A stretch of DNA of 64,000 nucleotides, from contig QUOL01000004.1 of assembly GCA_009761415.1 (NCBI GenBank), forward strand, positions 558,001-622,000, in the 5' to 3' direction. This document shows positions 24,445 through 36,770 of the stretch, piece after piece. The notes beneath the pieces are model-generated. The model saw only the letters and a list, made by a program, of their open reading frames with translations. It ran no database searches and had not been told where the DNA came from. How positions within the stretch are numbered: position 1 is the stretch's first letter; each line of letters begins with the position of its first letter. Source of the DNA: Sarcomyxa edulis. Its lineage: Eukaryota; Basidiomycota; Agaricomycetes; Agaricales; Mycenaceae. The translations under genes were made by a program, and so were the position numbers.

Positions 24445-24836
24445 GGTTGATGATCAAGTCTACCAGTTGGGCATGTACTTGGAACTTGGAAGGTGGACCA
24501 GGTGCGTGCAGCCGCCAGCGTCGTGGTTACTGGTATGCCAGTGGTTGAAAGAGGCCACTCGGTCACGGGCTCAGTCACGCACAATATGCATTGCATTCGA
24601 GAATCGAGATATTATATTCGTGTAAAACTTTTGGCAAGTCCTAAACGTCTATGAGATAAACCAATTGCAAACCGAATGGTATGTACTATTGAAATTGTAA
24701 GGAAGAAGGTAGGATAGAAAAAACCGAGTCCCACTATATGTAAACCCATCACAAACCCAAATTGGAAAAAAAGAAAGTGTAGACCAAGCCAGACAGAGAG
24801 ACTCGCAGTGCAGTTGGAAAAAAAGAGAAAATAAAG
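24445..24836. other. Gap between TAF7 promoter and downstream gene end
   Basis: This holds the TAF7 upstream region and the likely 3' UTR of the Ser/Pro-rich gene. The minus strand of 24650-24840 is pyrimidine-rich in part. I see no gene. Confidence 0.4.
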
Positions 24837-27800
24837 TCACAAAGGAGGAGGAGCGTAATCCGACAGACTTGGAGGAGAAGAACCAGAAAGAGATTGAACT
24901 GAAACTGAAACGGGAGGGAAATACAAGGAAGACGCGCTTCCTGCTGAGAGAGATCGTACGGGCTCAGGCGCAGGGATCGGAGCCGGAGCGACAGCCATAG
25001 GTGGGGTGCGCTGCTCTTGAAGAATTGTCGCCGCAGTTCGAATGATATTGACGTCACTAGATGTCGGGCTTCGCGCAACAGCTTTCGCCACAGCGTCTTG
25101 CGTGGCGACCGACACTTCATTGACGGTCACTTGCTGAAGCGCTGCTTGGGGTGGACATGCAGGGGCGGTGGCGGCAGCCGCCGCCGTACGATCTGCGAGA
25201 ACGGTCGTTGCAGCTTGAAGTACCACCTGATGAGCGGCTATAGCCAGATCAGCAGATTCGGGAGTTTGGCCTGTACGCATACTATCGAATGCATTTGCAG
25301 TCTTGGTGAGAACATGTTGCTGCTTGTAAAGTTCGACCTGCTCCGCGGAGGATGAAGAGATGGATTGCGACATTTCTTGGGATACTCGTTGGGCTGCGCT
25401 GGTTAAGACTTGCATCACCTGATTACTTTGAGAGACAGAGGGACCTTGTGGGCTGAGGACTGGCGGTGGACGTGATAATGATCTGTGTGAATTTTGCACA
25501 AGATATTAGCTATAAGATACTATTGTCAGGATGACCGGGTAAATATACCTTTGAGTAGAGTGAGGCAAGATTGAGTCACTCGTCGCCCTCCGAGGCGTAT
25601 ACGTATCACCAGCCAGCGAAGGTCTTCGCGGACGCGTACCAAAGGACGGATCGAGGACAGACACTGGGGCAATAGTTATATGGAACGTATGAGAAAGTTG
25701 TCCCTCCTGACCATCCAGTACAAACTGTGAACCCAATCAAACGAATATCAACATGAATGCGATCTCCTGCGATCAAGAAAAACATACTTTAGCTTCCGCA
25801 GTAATATCGCAACTCTCAGCGTCCGGAGGAGGCACACCAGACAAGACATCATTCGTCCAGGACAGCCAAGGCGGAAGAGATGGCGAGCTATACTGGACGG
25901 GCGTGTTCGCCCAAGAAGCCTGTGGGTCCCAAATACGTGGCGTCCAAGACCATTTGAGACCACAATACGCAACAGGTGGCGGGGTCCCTGCCAGTTTTCG
26001 ATGGAACGGCCGGAAATCCCACTTCCCCTCGCCTATCTTTTTAGCCTCTACATTCCAGATGTGGTTTCCTTTTGATTTAGCCTTCTTACCGTCCTCATTG
26101 AATCGCAGAATATAGTGTTGTCGCCAGAGATAGTTACGGATCTGATCAATCACGGAGATATTGGTCAATCCGTTTATACATACTGTGCACGAAAGGAATT
26201 ACCTTTTTCATTGGAATCTTTTCTTCCGGGTATCCCTGCCGAGCCAACTAAAGGATGCAGATTTACAATCAGACGATAGCCCCGTCGACTCGTAGGTTAG
26301 GGATCTCACCTCTTCTAGAAAAGCATGCGTAAAAGCCTGGATCCTGAATTTGAAAGGACGGAAATCTGGAGACTCGTCTAACCGCTGCATTTTTTTCGCC
26401 ATCAGTGTCTGGTGAATCGGTTCACCCTTCGAGTCAGTGGCCTCGACTAGAAACAAAACATAACAAAACAGAAAAGAAAACAAACGGGGAGTCAAGATGA
26501 TGTTCAGAAGAAAAGAACCAAGAGTGAAAGGAACTAACGATTGGAACATATTTTGGTGAGGTATTCAAAGAAGATTCGATCTACCTCCGCTCGGAATTCC
26601 TGAGGAACTTCGGTACCGGGGCCGTTCGACGTTCCGGATGGGGTGTCCGCAGTTGACTTTGTTTCATTCATTCATTCAATTAGCGAACCGTCGACGTGTG
26701 AAGAAAGAAAAGAAAATTAACGAGACAAGACAAAAGGAACATACCAATCGACGAGGGCCTTGAGGCAGCGAACTATCACTGTCATCTTCTTCTTCCTCCT
26801 CATTTTCACCTTCATCATCCGTTGGTGGGGTTTTGTTTCCAGGTTCCAGTAGTGACGACAATGAGGACGTCGATCCTGATGGTACAGAGCTCGCATACCA
26901 AGTCGTCGGTGCCACTCCTTGCCGAGTGCCAGGCCACGACGTCGTTCCGGGATCTTGGTGTTCCGTTAATCGGAAAGAGTATGGAGTGACGTATGAGGTA
27001 CCACTACTGATCGAGCCGGAACGAGACAATCTGCCAACTGGTTCGGAGCTGGCAGATGTGGTTGATCGAGGAAGAGTCGATAAGGGAGGGGGAAATGCAG
27101 AAGGCAGCGCGTATGGAGCGGAAGGGGATCCACTGATGACAGCGTTCATTGAGCCTGCTGATAGCGAGTGCTGATGACGGGGAGGTGACACATCAGACCA
27201 GGCTCGAACAAGTGGGAACGGAGTAGGTCCGACGGTCGCATTGACGAGTGTAGGAGAGAAATCGTTGGGCGGAAGGGATGAAGGAACGAATGGAGGGTAG
27301 TTGACATTCATCGGAGTCGTTGCTGGAGCTTGGGTATGAGTGAAAGAGGACATGAAGCTGCTCGGTGACGGTGGTCGTGATGGGGGAGCAGAATTAAGGC
27401 TAACGCGTGGATCCATAGTAGTCGGAAGTGGTGAGTTCATGGTAGGAGGCCCGGTATTAGACATGAAGACGGTGGGTCCTTCCAGTGGTAGCGATTCTGT
27501 AGATGGAGGTATGGCAGATAGTAAGATGTCATCCTGGGGCTCCCTTTTCAGAACTTTGCCAGCACGTTCATCATTCATGCCCGATGCACAACGCTTGCGA
27601 GACGAGTCCGACAAGTGAGAGTCGGTCTCCATGGGTATCGCAAGTGGACCTGGGGGTGCAGAATGAGCATCGTTGTATTGGAGATTACTCAAGTCAGCGT
27701 CGTCCGCTGGGATGGAATCCGAGGAGAATTCGGTCGGGTGAGCGGAGTATCCTGCCATATCATTATCGGTGAGTATTGTAGACGTGGCCAACATCTCAAA

Positions 27801-28666
27801 CTGCCGGACCAAGGCCTTGAGAAGATCAACTGTGGAGCCACTCCCCTTGTTATTACGAATGGCATCACCAGCTGAATTGGCTGTCACTGCAATACTGGAG
27901 ACGGGGTTATCAATGCAAGAGCCGCTGACGGACTGATGGTGACTTACTTGTCCAAGATATTCACGAGTTCGGCCGCAACCTCGGGAGAATCTTCTTTCTT
28001 TCTAACCTCACCAGTATCCGAAGGGGGAAACGACATGCCGACTAGATGGTCTGTTGCGAGCCCTGGCGAAAAGAAACTATTCACCGGTGGTGCGCGCGGG
28101 GAAACGGAAGAACCGGCGCGACTCCGACCTTCAGTGACACCTACGGTATCGAGGGCAGATGCAAGAGATGAAGTCCCACCGACAAGATACGACGATGCAA
28201 TGCCATGTATTGAGGGAGATGGCACCTGTGAGGTATTAGCTGATGCAAGACTACCCGATCCGAGGGTACTAGGTGCGGACTGAATTGCCATGACGCTGTC
28301 GGTAGATTGCACCATCGCAAAGGGATCGACGGGAGATGGGAAATCGGGGATGAAGTTGGGGGCAGGGAGTCTCACCGGAAGTAGAGCATTGGAAGGGATC
28401 GAAGGCAAGTAAGTGGATGCAGAATGGTCAGGCATGGGCACGTGTAAAGAAGACATCATGCCGTTTGACTGATCGGTCTTATTTGGGAAGACGGAGGACA
28501 TGGACTGTGAATTCGGGTCTTGCAAAGGCGCGTAGTTGTGAGTAGATATAGCGTTGGATAGTGAGTTGGGAAGGAGTTCATGTGGATGGGGTTGTAGTAC
28601 GGGGGTGATATCCATGGGAGTAGCAGCATCGATCTCCTGGGTATTGTGGAACGGACTGGGAGACAT
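24837..28666 (-). CDS. Ser/Pro-rich conserved basidiomycete protein of unknown function
   Basis: A long multi-exon gene of about 1,100 residues starting MSPSPFHNTQEIDAATPMD at 28666. The first two thirds are low-complexity Ser/Pro/Thr/Asn with a short helical piece (TVDLLKALVRQFEMLATSTI) and an acidic stretch (EGENEEEEEDDSD). A compact, clearly folded region follows between about 26640 and 25700: PQEFRAEVDRIFFEYLTKIC, ATDSKGEPIHQTLMAKKMQ, FKFRIQAFTHAFLEELARQG, RNYLWRQHYILRFNEDGKKA, then WDFRPFHRKLAG, GLKWSWTPRIWDPQASW, LPPWLSWTNDVLSG and CDITAEAKFVLDGQEGQLSH. I know it only as a block conserved in mushroom genomes, with no named domain. The C-terminal part is Ala/Gln/Ser-rich helical and ends DYAPPPL. 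The disordered flanks and helical repeats suggest a nuclear regulatory role, which is inference. Confidence 0.7.
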
Positions 28667-29810
28667 TAGAGAGGTGTTATAAAGGATAAAGGGAAGGGGA
28701 AGGGTGGGGTGGGGTGGGTGTATTCGAGTGGTAGAAGAGACAGCAAAGAGTGGCGCAAGCCTGAGGATGTGGATGCACCTGGTAGGATTTTTAAGCACTA
28801 TTATTGCAGCCTAAAAGTGGAATCAAGTAGATCGATGTCTGTAGGGTTCAAAGGGGGGATGAATAACGTTGAAAGGGGAAGTTGGTAGACGGCACATACC
28901 TGTGAATCCGGAGCACCTGGCCAAGGAAGAAAGATTGGATTTGAATTTACTCGCAAATGGCCGAAAGCACAGCAACCAAAATGAACAAGTGAGCCGGCCA
29001 GGTGTAGCACAGAGAACAGCAGTGTTCAGCAGTAATTCGGGGTAGAATTGGCGTGGAATGGCCGTAGAATGGCCGTAAAATGAATATTAAATGGTCGTTG
29101 GAAAGAAAGGATACTCCCTGCCCGAGAATGGCAGGCAGGGATAACGTAATCAACAGCGACAATCGACGGGGACTCGCAGCGTCTCAGCTTCGTCTCAGTT
29201 TAAAGTGGCTTGACTAGGCTTGACTCCAAGGTGACTCAGGCCAAGGAATGCCGTCTAGTCTATAACTAGACATAGTCTGAAGGTTCAAGTAACTATGTTC
29301 CTGCTTGAGTGTCTTGATGTTAACTAATAACCATCCGTGTCTTTCACATGTACACACGCGCACAGCCTTGTCTTCTATTATACTCGTTACATCTGGCATC
29401 ACTAGCACCATGTCTTCAGGTCGACCTCGTATAACTGCATCGTCTTGTAGTCTATATCAAATGAGAGAGTTCAGAACTGGGGATAGACGTTGAGTATAAC
29501 TCCCTCCTCGGAACTAATCCATACCCGTGTTCCGGATAATGAAAGAAGAAATTCGGACGTACGAAAGTTTCATACACCGTCTCACACACACTACCGAATA
29601 TCAAGAAAGTTACCATTAACTAGGGACTTCACTAATTGGAGGTTTCGTAGATTTGATGCTACCACCATTACCACTAGCGCCTGGACCTAAAAAGCTAGAA
29701 TAAACAGATGGGCAAATCATAAATGCAAAAGCTGCGTTCAGTATGCTGGTTTATATGAGAGTACAAGCAAAAAGGAAGTGATGACAGAATAACACAAGTG
29801 AACATGATGA
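28667..29810. other. Long intergenic region
   Basis: About 1.1 kb with no convincing gene. It is the upstream region of the Ser/Pro-rich gene and the 3' flank of LUC7. Around 29037-29080 a short GGCGTGGAATGG / GGCCGTAGAATGG motif is repeated. Small frames in it lack any family feature. Confidence 0.45.
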
Positions 29811-31260
29811 CTACCTCCGCCTTCCAGGACTTCGCGAACGATCTCTGTCTCTTCTTCGATCACTGCTATCGATGACGGTGTTAGCGTTAGCAACAGAATA
29901 ACATTAACGTTCAAAGACCATCATGGACTCACTCATAGCGGGACGTTGAATGTCTTTCGTAACCCCGATCACGATCACGGTCACGATACTCTTCACCTCC
30001 GCGAGAGGACCGATACTCTCCTCGGTCTCCGCCCCGCGAAGCAGACGAGGGCGTTCCAGGAGCTCCCCCGGGAGGTCCAGATGGTGCAGACGCAGGTGGT
30101 GCCATCTTACGCTTCTCTCGCTCCTCACGGAACTTGGAAAGCATGTTGCGCAATTCGTGATATCCCAAATGCATCTATGACAACCGTCAGTTAGTTTAGT
30201 TCAACATAGCATTATCGGAAGCCCATGATAAACGACAAGTTGCGCACTTTACCACCGAAATGATCGGCTAGACGACGATCAGAGTCAAGCACTGATAGGT
30301 AGGCGCCACAAACATCGCAGACTCGTAGTTTCTGATGGCCTGACGCTCCAGAAGTGTCTGTCAATTGCTGAAGCTCTCTCTAAAGCCCGAACGCAATCAG
30401 TCTTCGGGAAGTGGTCGTTAAGAGATCAAGACATGCGTACCTCCTTCTCCGCCTTTTCACTCTTCAAAGCTTCGATAGCAGCCATTTCTCTCATAGACTC
30501 GTCTACCTTTCCTTGCTCACCTGAAATCCACAATAGTCAGGCGACCATCATCGAAACACCACAAATAACCAACTCACCCAAACTCTCAATTTTTTCGGTT
30601 CCACCCTGTATAGCCATTTCGATCTCGGCAATTTCCCTCATCTACGCCAATGTCAGGAAGATAGATAAAGGAAATCAAACCAATGAGCATCCTCCGATCC
30701 CAAGCATGTATCCAGATACGCACCAAGTTCGTCGTCTTGGCATTCTCCTCAGGCGTCTTCTCCAACCTCCGATGTGCAGCCCTAATCCTGCGATCACACT
30801 CATCTACAAACGCAAAGATATTCGACTCGTATTCCATTTGAAACTTGTTGAATATCGGATCATTCGGAGAGGCTTCTTTCGCTGCGTTGTATTCTGTCTT
30901 TAATCGCTCGGTGTGGGATTTCGGGCAGGCGCCGAGGTCCATTTTCTGAGACACAAGACAGCAGTCAGCGGTTTCGGATTAAATTTGTGATAATTTTTCA
31001 TGTGTAGGAAGGAAGGGGGAAGAGTGATTTGATTCGGATGGTACTGACAGTATTTGTGAATAGAGCATGTGGACATGTTCCGCAGAGGAAGTTCCTGCAC
31101 ACTTTTTCGTCGGACCAGACTAAGTTGGCGTTGGCCACGCCCATAGCTTCTGGTCCCATCATTTGCTGTGGAAATGTCAGTCTAAAAAACGCCGTTAGAG
31201 AATATGTCTGATGCCTCGAACCTCCAGGAGCTTGCGTTGCATCTCAGCTAGTCGACCCAT
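29811..31260 (-). CDS. LUC7: LUC7-like U1 snRNP splicing factor
   Basis: The first exon encodes MGRLAEMQRKLLE (31260 to about 31222). The next exons give MMGPEAMGVANANLVWSDEKVCRNFLCGTCPHALFTNT, then KMDLGACPKSHTERLKTEY, together forming the CCCH-type first zinc finger of LUC7. A coiled-coil region follows (FVDECDRRIRAAHRRLEKTP, then MREIAEIEMAIQGGTEKIE and REMAAIEALKSEKAEKEREL). The second C2H2 finger is LRVCDVCGAYLSVLDSDRRLADHFGGKMHLGYHELR. The tail is Pro/Gly-rich and then Arg/Asp/Glu/Ser-rich (RDRDRDRGYERHS), ending RSPGRRR, like an RS domain. LUC7 stabilises U1 snRNP on weak 5' splice sites. The gene has about seven exons. Confidence 0.94.
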
Positions 31261-31777
31261 GGTTGCAACGTTGAGTGAAGCGTATAGAGGTTTTGACTTT
31301 GAGCGGATTGCAGTTGAGAGTCGAAAGTGGAAGGATGCCGGCCGACAATCATTGACTCGTGTTTATCGGTGGCGTTACCAACTCTCGCAAGAAATGGTGA
31401 ATGAGATGGAATTTATACTGCTATTGTACATATGTATATTGACCTGGCCTACACTACAGATAATTACGAAGCCTGATGATATAAGGGTGGTGGTAGTGGT
31501 GGTGGTGGTGCAGAAGAATCTAGGACTGGTAATGGTGTGATGAAAAAACAATATGATGCAGGAAATAGCGGATCGGGCGCGTCGTATAATAATTTCGATA
31601 CGGTACAAGAGTTTGGGGTTCTGCAAGGACTAGTGTGGAAGGAGAAGAAAGGAAGAACGGATGACAAGAGACATATGGGAATGCAAGAAAAGAAATGGAG
31701 GTGTATCTTGAATGAAAAAGACAGAGCGAGACAACTTGGAAAGCGAAGAGAGGAAGATCGACGGGTATGTGAATCGT
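31261..31777. other. Intergenic gap with GGT-rich microrepeat
   Basis: No gene is seen. A short GGTGGTGGT-type microsatellite lies around 31487-31509. The interval holds the LUC7 promoter and the 3' flank of the DnaJ-ankyrin gene. Confidence 0.4.
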
Positions 31778-33594
31778 TTATGTTGACTTCCCTTTTCCAC
31801 GACCGCGACCGCGTCCACGACCTCCGCGGCCACGGCCACGGCCTGTAGTTGTCTTCTTCACCGGTTCAGGGATTGCGTTCAATTCGGCGGCCTGAGAAGA
31901 CAGTTCCTCTGAAGGAGAGGATATCGATGGCGTCGAAGCACCCGAACGGGCTTCCTTCTCGTCTCGTGCATGTACGCTTGGCCTGGGAGTATGGGGAGGT
32001 GTGAAGCCGCCATACGTCATCAATAGTTTCCTGATATCTTCGGTCTTCTCCGCGTCGGCCCCTTTGACTTGCTGGGTAGAGGAGCAAACGGACGTCCAAG
32101 CATTCCCAATATCTGCCGTACTCGCTAGCCCCTTATCAAGGACCATGAACACAACTTGAGGTTCGTGAGATTCCAGAGAAATAGACAATAGGGTTTTTGG
32201 AGCCGGAGCATCATAGATCGCCGCTGAATCTTCTTCGTCAGGAGGGTAGGACTCGAAAAACTGCTTGATGATAGAGGCATGGCCGTGCGCCAAAGCGACA
32301 TGGAACGCCGTCAACCCAGCCGAGTTGCGCTCTTCGGGGTCAGCACCTGAACAGCAGGTTCACGTTAATGTTGTAATGGAATCACCACAGAAAGAAACTT
32401 ACCATGTGCATTCAGCCACTCGACTAACTCCGTATCTCCGCGTTTTGCTGTGATATGTAGCAAAGTTTCCTTGGGATCCTTGGGACGAGATTTGACGAAT
32501 TCCTCAGATCCTGTCTTGATTTCAGGGCCAGCGGCGTCGCATTCATCCTCGTAGACACCCTTCTTGACGGCAGCAGCATTCCCAGAGCGGGCAGCTGCGA
32601 ATACAGCGGACCTAACGGTCTGTGTACGCTGCTGGATAGCACGTGCTTTGTTTTCAGCCTTCTTGCGTTGAGTCTCTACTTGAGCTTTCTTCTCTTCGAC
32701 CTTTGCCCTTTGTCGTGCTTCTGCTGCTAGACGCTCTAAACAGTCAATTCTATTTGGTTAGTGTACCCATGAAACATAAATCATCGAGATGCTTGCCTCG
32801 TTCGCGATCCGCCTCCGCTCTAGCCTTACGAGCAATAGCTTCTTGCTTACGGCGTTCCTGCGCAGCTATTTGATCTTCACGTGCGCGACGTATACGTTCC
32901 TTGTATTGTTCTGGTGTCTCCGGTTTAGGTTCTGGGTATTGGGCATGAGGATGGAGGTTGCCTGAATAGCCTGCAAGTGGCTCAGCAATCATTCCGGTGA
33001 TAGCAGAGTGTACTGCGACTTACGCGACCTCGCGAATCCACCAGCACCGTTTCTCATCAAGTTCTCAAACAAGAACCTATAGAATTGCGAGCATGAGTGA
33101 GAGCTAACTGGAAAAGATATGGATTCGACATACATGTAAAAGTCAAGGCCATCATAATCATCCTCATCTGGGCCTGCGTAATACTCGTCTTCATCATAAT
33201 CATCGTAGCCGTAGTCCTCGTCGTCGTCCATCCCTGGGAAGAAGCCGAAGCCGCGTGGTCCTCCACGAGGCGCAGAGGAGGTATCCAAGTGTTTTAACAG
33301 AACATTATACGCCTCACTGACTCGCTGGAATTGAGCAGTGGCATCTTCGTTTCCAGGATTCTTATCAGGATGGGTACGTAGAGCAAGCTATATATAAAGA
33401 ACCGTGAGTACGAAGAGGTGACAAAACGACTTTGTATCTCACCTGTTTATAGGTAGTTTTCACGGTTTCCAAAGATGAGCCCTGTGAATGGCACGGTTCA
33501 TTATTGAGAGTATTGTAGCTGCAAAGAAAACACGAACATGTTCAAGACCAAGAACGCCATATGCATCAGCGACGGAAGTATGTTTTGGGATCAT
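31778..33594 (-). CDS. DnaJ-ankyrin repeat protein
   Basis: The start MIPKHTSVADAYGVLGLEH at 33594 opens a J domain. After two introns it continues LALRTHPDKNPGNEDATAQF, containing the HPD signature that activates Hsp70, then RVSEAYNVLLKHLD. Next comes an acidic Asp/Tyr-rich stretch (MDDDEDYGYDDYDEDEYY), a charged coiled coil (PETPEQYKERIRRAREDQIA, then AEADRERERLAAEARQRAKV) and ankyrin-type repeats (AVFAAARSGNAAAVKKGVYE, TLLHITAKRGDTELVEWLNAHGADP, LTAFHVALAHGHASIIKQFF). The C-terminus is a run of Gly-Arg repeats (GRGRGRGGRGRGRGRGKGK). An Hsp70 co-chaperone with an adaptor is likely; RNA or ribosome contact through the RGR tail is inference. An in-frame ATG upstream at 33684 is possible but adds no recognisable sequence. 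Confidence 0.85.
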
Positions 33595-33744
33595 CAAGTC
33601 TGCAGAGAGGTTGTGGGTAGAAGCAGTTAAGGGGTTCCCGCTCAATTTAGAGTGAAAAAAATAACAAAGAGACGCGTTTTCCACACGCTCTATTTTTGGA
33701 ACCAGCCGCCTTCATCCAGGCCGACCTCCAAGTTGCTTTCGAGC

Positions 33745-35384
33745 ATGAACGGCTTGACCCCCGCAACTGGTCAAAATGTCTCTCTGCTCAGCAGTCTCGT
33801 GGGCGACAAGTGCGTTATCGAACCAGCATTGCACACCAGGATCTTCGTTTGTTGATTGAAAGTATAGCCCATACTTTCAGGCCGGTTTTGGACTTATGGC
33901 AATTATCTCCTGATTGTAGCAATGCTGCCTATGTTTATTTCGACCTTTGCAGGGCGTAGGTGTTGGCCTGACTATACTACGTCAAGGAGCTGTTCTCGGA
34001 GCGACGACATTGCGTCGACGGATGCTGGTGACGCTCGAGATCAACAACAAGGACAGGTCATACGAATGGTTCCTCGCATGGATGGCCCACCAGGCAACAG
34101 TCGCATCTCAATCTAAGAGAACGCTAGCTCCTTGGGTCCGAAGTCACGAACTGAGCGTCGAGACGATGATTGAACAGCGGAAGAACGGCAGTTCTTCTGC
34201 TTTCTTCAAGCTCGTTGCAGGTCCGGGCACACATTGGTTCAAATATCGTGGAGCCTGGATGCAGGTCTGCTAAAGCCTTATCTGTATATTCCCATTACAA
34301 TTTACTGACTATCTATATGCAGGTCAAACGTGAGAGAGAAACGCGCTCCATGCAATTGATGTCTGGAGTCCCATGGGAGACTGTCACACTCACTACACTC
34401 TCTCGCGATCGTACCCTATTTCCTCAGCTCCTCTCAGAGGCTAGAGACCTTGCTATGCGTGGTCAAGAAGGTAAACTCGTAATCCATACTGCATGGGGTA
34501 TCGAATGGAAACCGTTCGGCCAACCGCGGAGAAAACGACCTTTGAAGAGCGTTGTTCTGGAAGAAGGTGTCGGAGAGAAAATCGAACAGGACATCAAAGC
34601 ATTTCTGGAAAGACGGCAATGGTATGCTGATCGAGGTATTCAGCTCCCAATTTTCCATGGTGACAAAATTGAAGCGTGCACTAGGTATACCATATCGTCG
34701 AGGATATCTTCTCTACGGACCTCCAGGCTCGGGAAAAACCTCATTCATACAAGCACTGGCTGGTTCTCTATCATATGATATCTGCTTGCTTAATCTCTCG
34801 GAACGAGGGCTGGCAGATGACAAACTGAACCATCTATTATCAAATGCACCTGAGCGGAGCTTTGTACTCATCGAAGACGTTGATGCCGCGTTCAACAAAC
34901 GTGTGCAGACCAGTGAAGATGGGTAAGCTAAGCAGTGACCGATAGTGTAACAAATAATCTCAATTACGCGATCTCCAGGTATCAATCTTCAGTCACCTTT
35001 TCTGGATTTCTAAACGCCCTCGATGGTGTCGCCTCGGGAGAAGAACGTATCATCTTCATGACTACAAATCACGTTGAAAAACTGGACCCAGCACTTATTC
35101 GCCCCGGACGCGTAGATCTTGCGGAGCTCATCGACGACGCCACGCCAGACCAGGCGAAGACGCTCTTCATGCGCTTTTACGGTGGTGGAGAAGAAATCAC
35201 GGGCATCAGTCAAGATGAACTAGAGGCTTTTGGGAGGTCGTTGGAAGATCTTGTAGAGAACCAGATGCGGGACGGGAGACGCGTCAGTATGGCGGCGTTG
35301 CAAGGTCTGTTTATACGGAATGATGCACATGAGGCAATCGCGAACTGTCAGAGTCTTTTTACGGAGAAACGGACGCCCTCGTAG
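33745..35384 (+). CDS. BCS1: Mitochondrial AAA chaperone BCS1
   Basis: The start [20 protein letters not shown] at 33745 leads across a 58-nt intron (33810-33867) to [12 protein letters not shown] second intron (33899-33952), with a GC donor, leads to [13 protein letters not shown]. The Bcs1-specific domain follows ([38 protein letters not shown], then [33 protein letters not shown]). The AAA module has Walker [10 protein letters not shown], Walker [13 protein letters not shown], sensor region [21 protein letters not shown] and an alpha-helical lid. It translocates the Rieske iron-sulfur protein across the inner membrane for complex III assembly. About 450 residues, typical. It is divergent from the DnaJ-ankyrin gene, about 150 bp between ATGs. 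Confidence 0.94.
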
Positions 35385-35448
35385 CTCATTATAAATATAC
35401 ACCGTACAATCCTAGCATACAGAAAATATGAAGCACTGCGTAAAAAAC

Positions 35449-36579
35449 TCAGAATACTGGTCTTCGCTGGCGACCTGTAAATTTGGAATCCCGAGGAACG
35501 CTTTCTTTCCCGCGTTTTCGGTATAACTAGCGAATGTGTTAGTTATTACACTCAGATTCTTGAGAGAAACTGGAATCAAACACACCTCCTTTTTCTTCAA
35601 TATCCAATCCTTGTCCTTGACATTTTTCCGCTTCCCACTCTTTTCCTTCCCTCGTTCTCTATCCCGTCTTCTTTCGAATTTTGCGGTGTCCTCCGCACCT
35701 TCCTCGCCTTCTAATCCTTTAGGTACCTGTTGTTGTCCGCCTCCACCCCCTACAAACAGACACAGAAAGATCTTTTTTGCTTTCTTCGAATTGGGGTAGT
35801 CTACCACGAGTCCTCCTCCAAAGCCCGCCTTTTGCGCACTCGATGTGATCAATTGTATCTGATCGTCAGACGAAGGGTAGAATTGGAAGACTGCACGGGA
35901 TGGATTTCGGAGAGCGGAGTGGAGTGTGGTGAAGAAACGGGTTAGACGATGTGGTGGAGAGGATGTTGGATGAGATGTTTCGGCGTTCAGTAGCCATTGT
36001 AGTACAGAGATGCTACATCACTATATGTCTAGCAAGAAGAGCAATAATCTAATCTAGAAGACGCACCTAATAGCACCATCAAAGCTTCCCGGTCGGAAAC
36101 CAAAGCCCTGGCCGATGTCTTGCAGGAAGAGGTCCCCTTGAACCTCGCGTTCCAAGGCAACTTCTGGAGTGACAGTCTCATGACTTGTTCCAGAGATACA
36201 ATTTTTAGCATGTCGACTCACCTAGCATACTGGGGGCTATATCGACACCAATCCAGTTGTACCCTTCCTCGTCCAAAATTTCACCGGACAGCCCAGACCC
36301 ACATCCGATGTCTAGTAGAAATGCAGGTTCATCCTCGGGTAAATTTAGGAGCTCAAGAGCTCTGTATGTCATGTCTGCTTGAATTTGTTGGTTCCGAGTA
36401 CTTCAACAGCAAGAAGATCAGGTCAAGGACAGTAAGACAAGTTGTATTGACGCACTTTTGGGTATATTTCTTTGCCTCGGTATCTCCATAGTACTAGAAG
36501 TAATCTTAGTTTCAGCGCACGGAGAACATGTATCCAGACATACGATTTCTGGAGGTGCTTGAAGCTCTGGGCGAGACAT
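35449..36579 (-). CDS. BUD23: 18S rRNA (guanine-N7) methyltransferase BUD23
   Basis: The first exon is [12 protein letters not shown] (36579); the next exons continue [14 protein letters not shown], then [20 protein letters not shown]. The SAM-binding motif I is [20 protein letters not shown]. Then come [52 protein letters not shown] and [22 protein letters not shown], the class I methyltransferase core. The end is the BUD23-specific C-terminal region: [27 protein letters not shown], a basic stretch ([16 protein letters not shown]) and [14 protein letters not shown]. The enzyme with Trm112 makes the m7G in the 18S rRNA and helps 40S export. Confidence 0.94.
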
Positions 36580-36770
36580 GACTGACTTGTGAAAGCGAAC
36601 GCGAGGACGTTGATGTAAAAATTAGTGTCGGTTCATCGGATCGACTACCGCCGCGAGTCGTTAGACGATTGTACTTAACGTACGTCGTAGCCTGCACAAA
36701 ACTCCAAAAAATAGTAAATTAGACTCTCATAATCATACACAATATCGCAATCATTCGACTACTAGCTCGA

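Noticed and set aside
33899..33960. BCS1 as a pseudogene because of a stop after GFGLM
   Set aside because: A GC-AG intron restores the exact family sequence on both sides.
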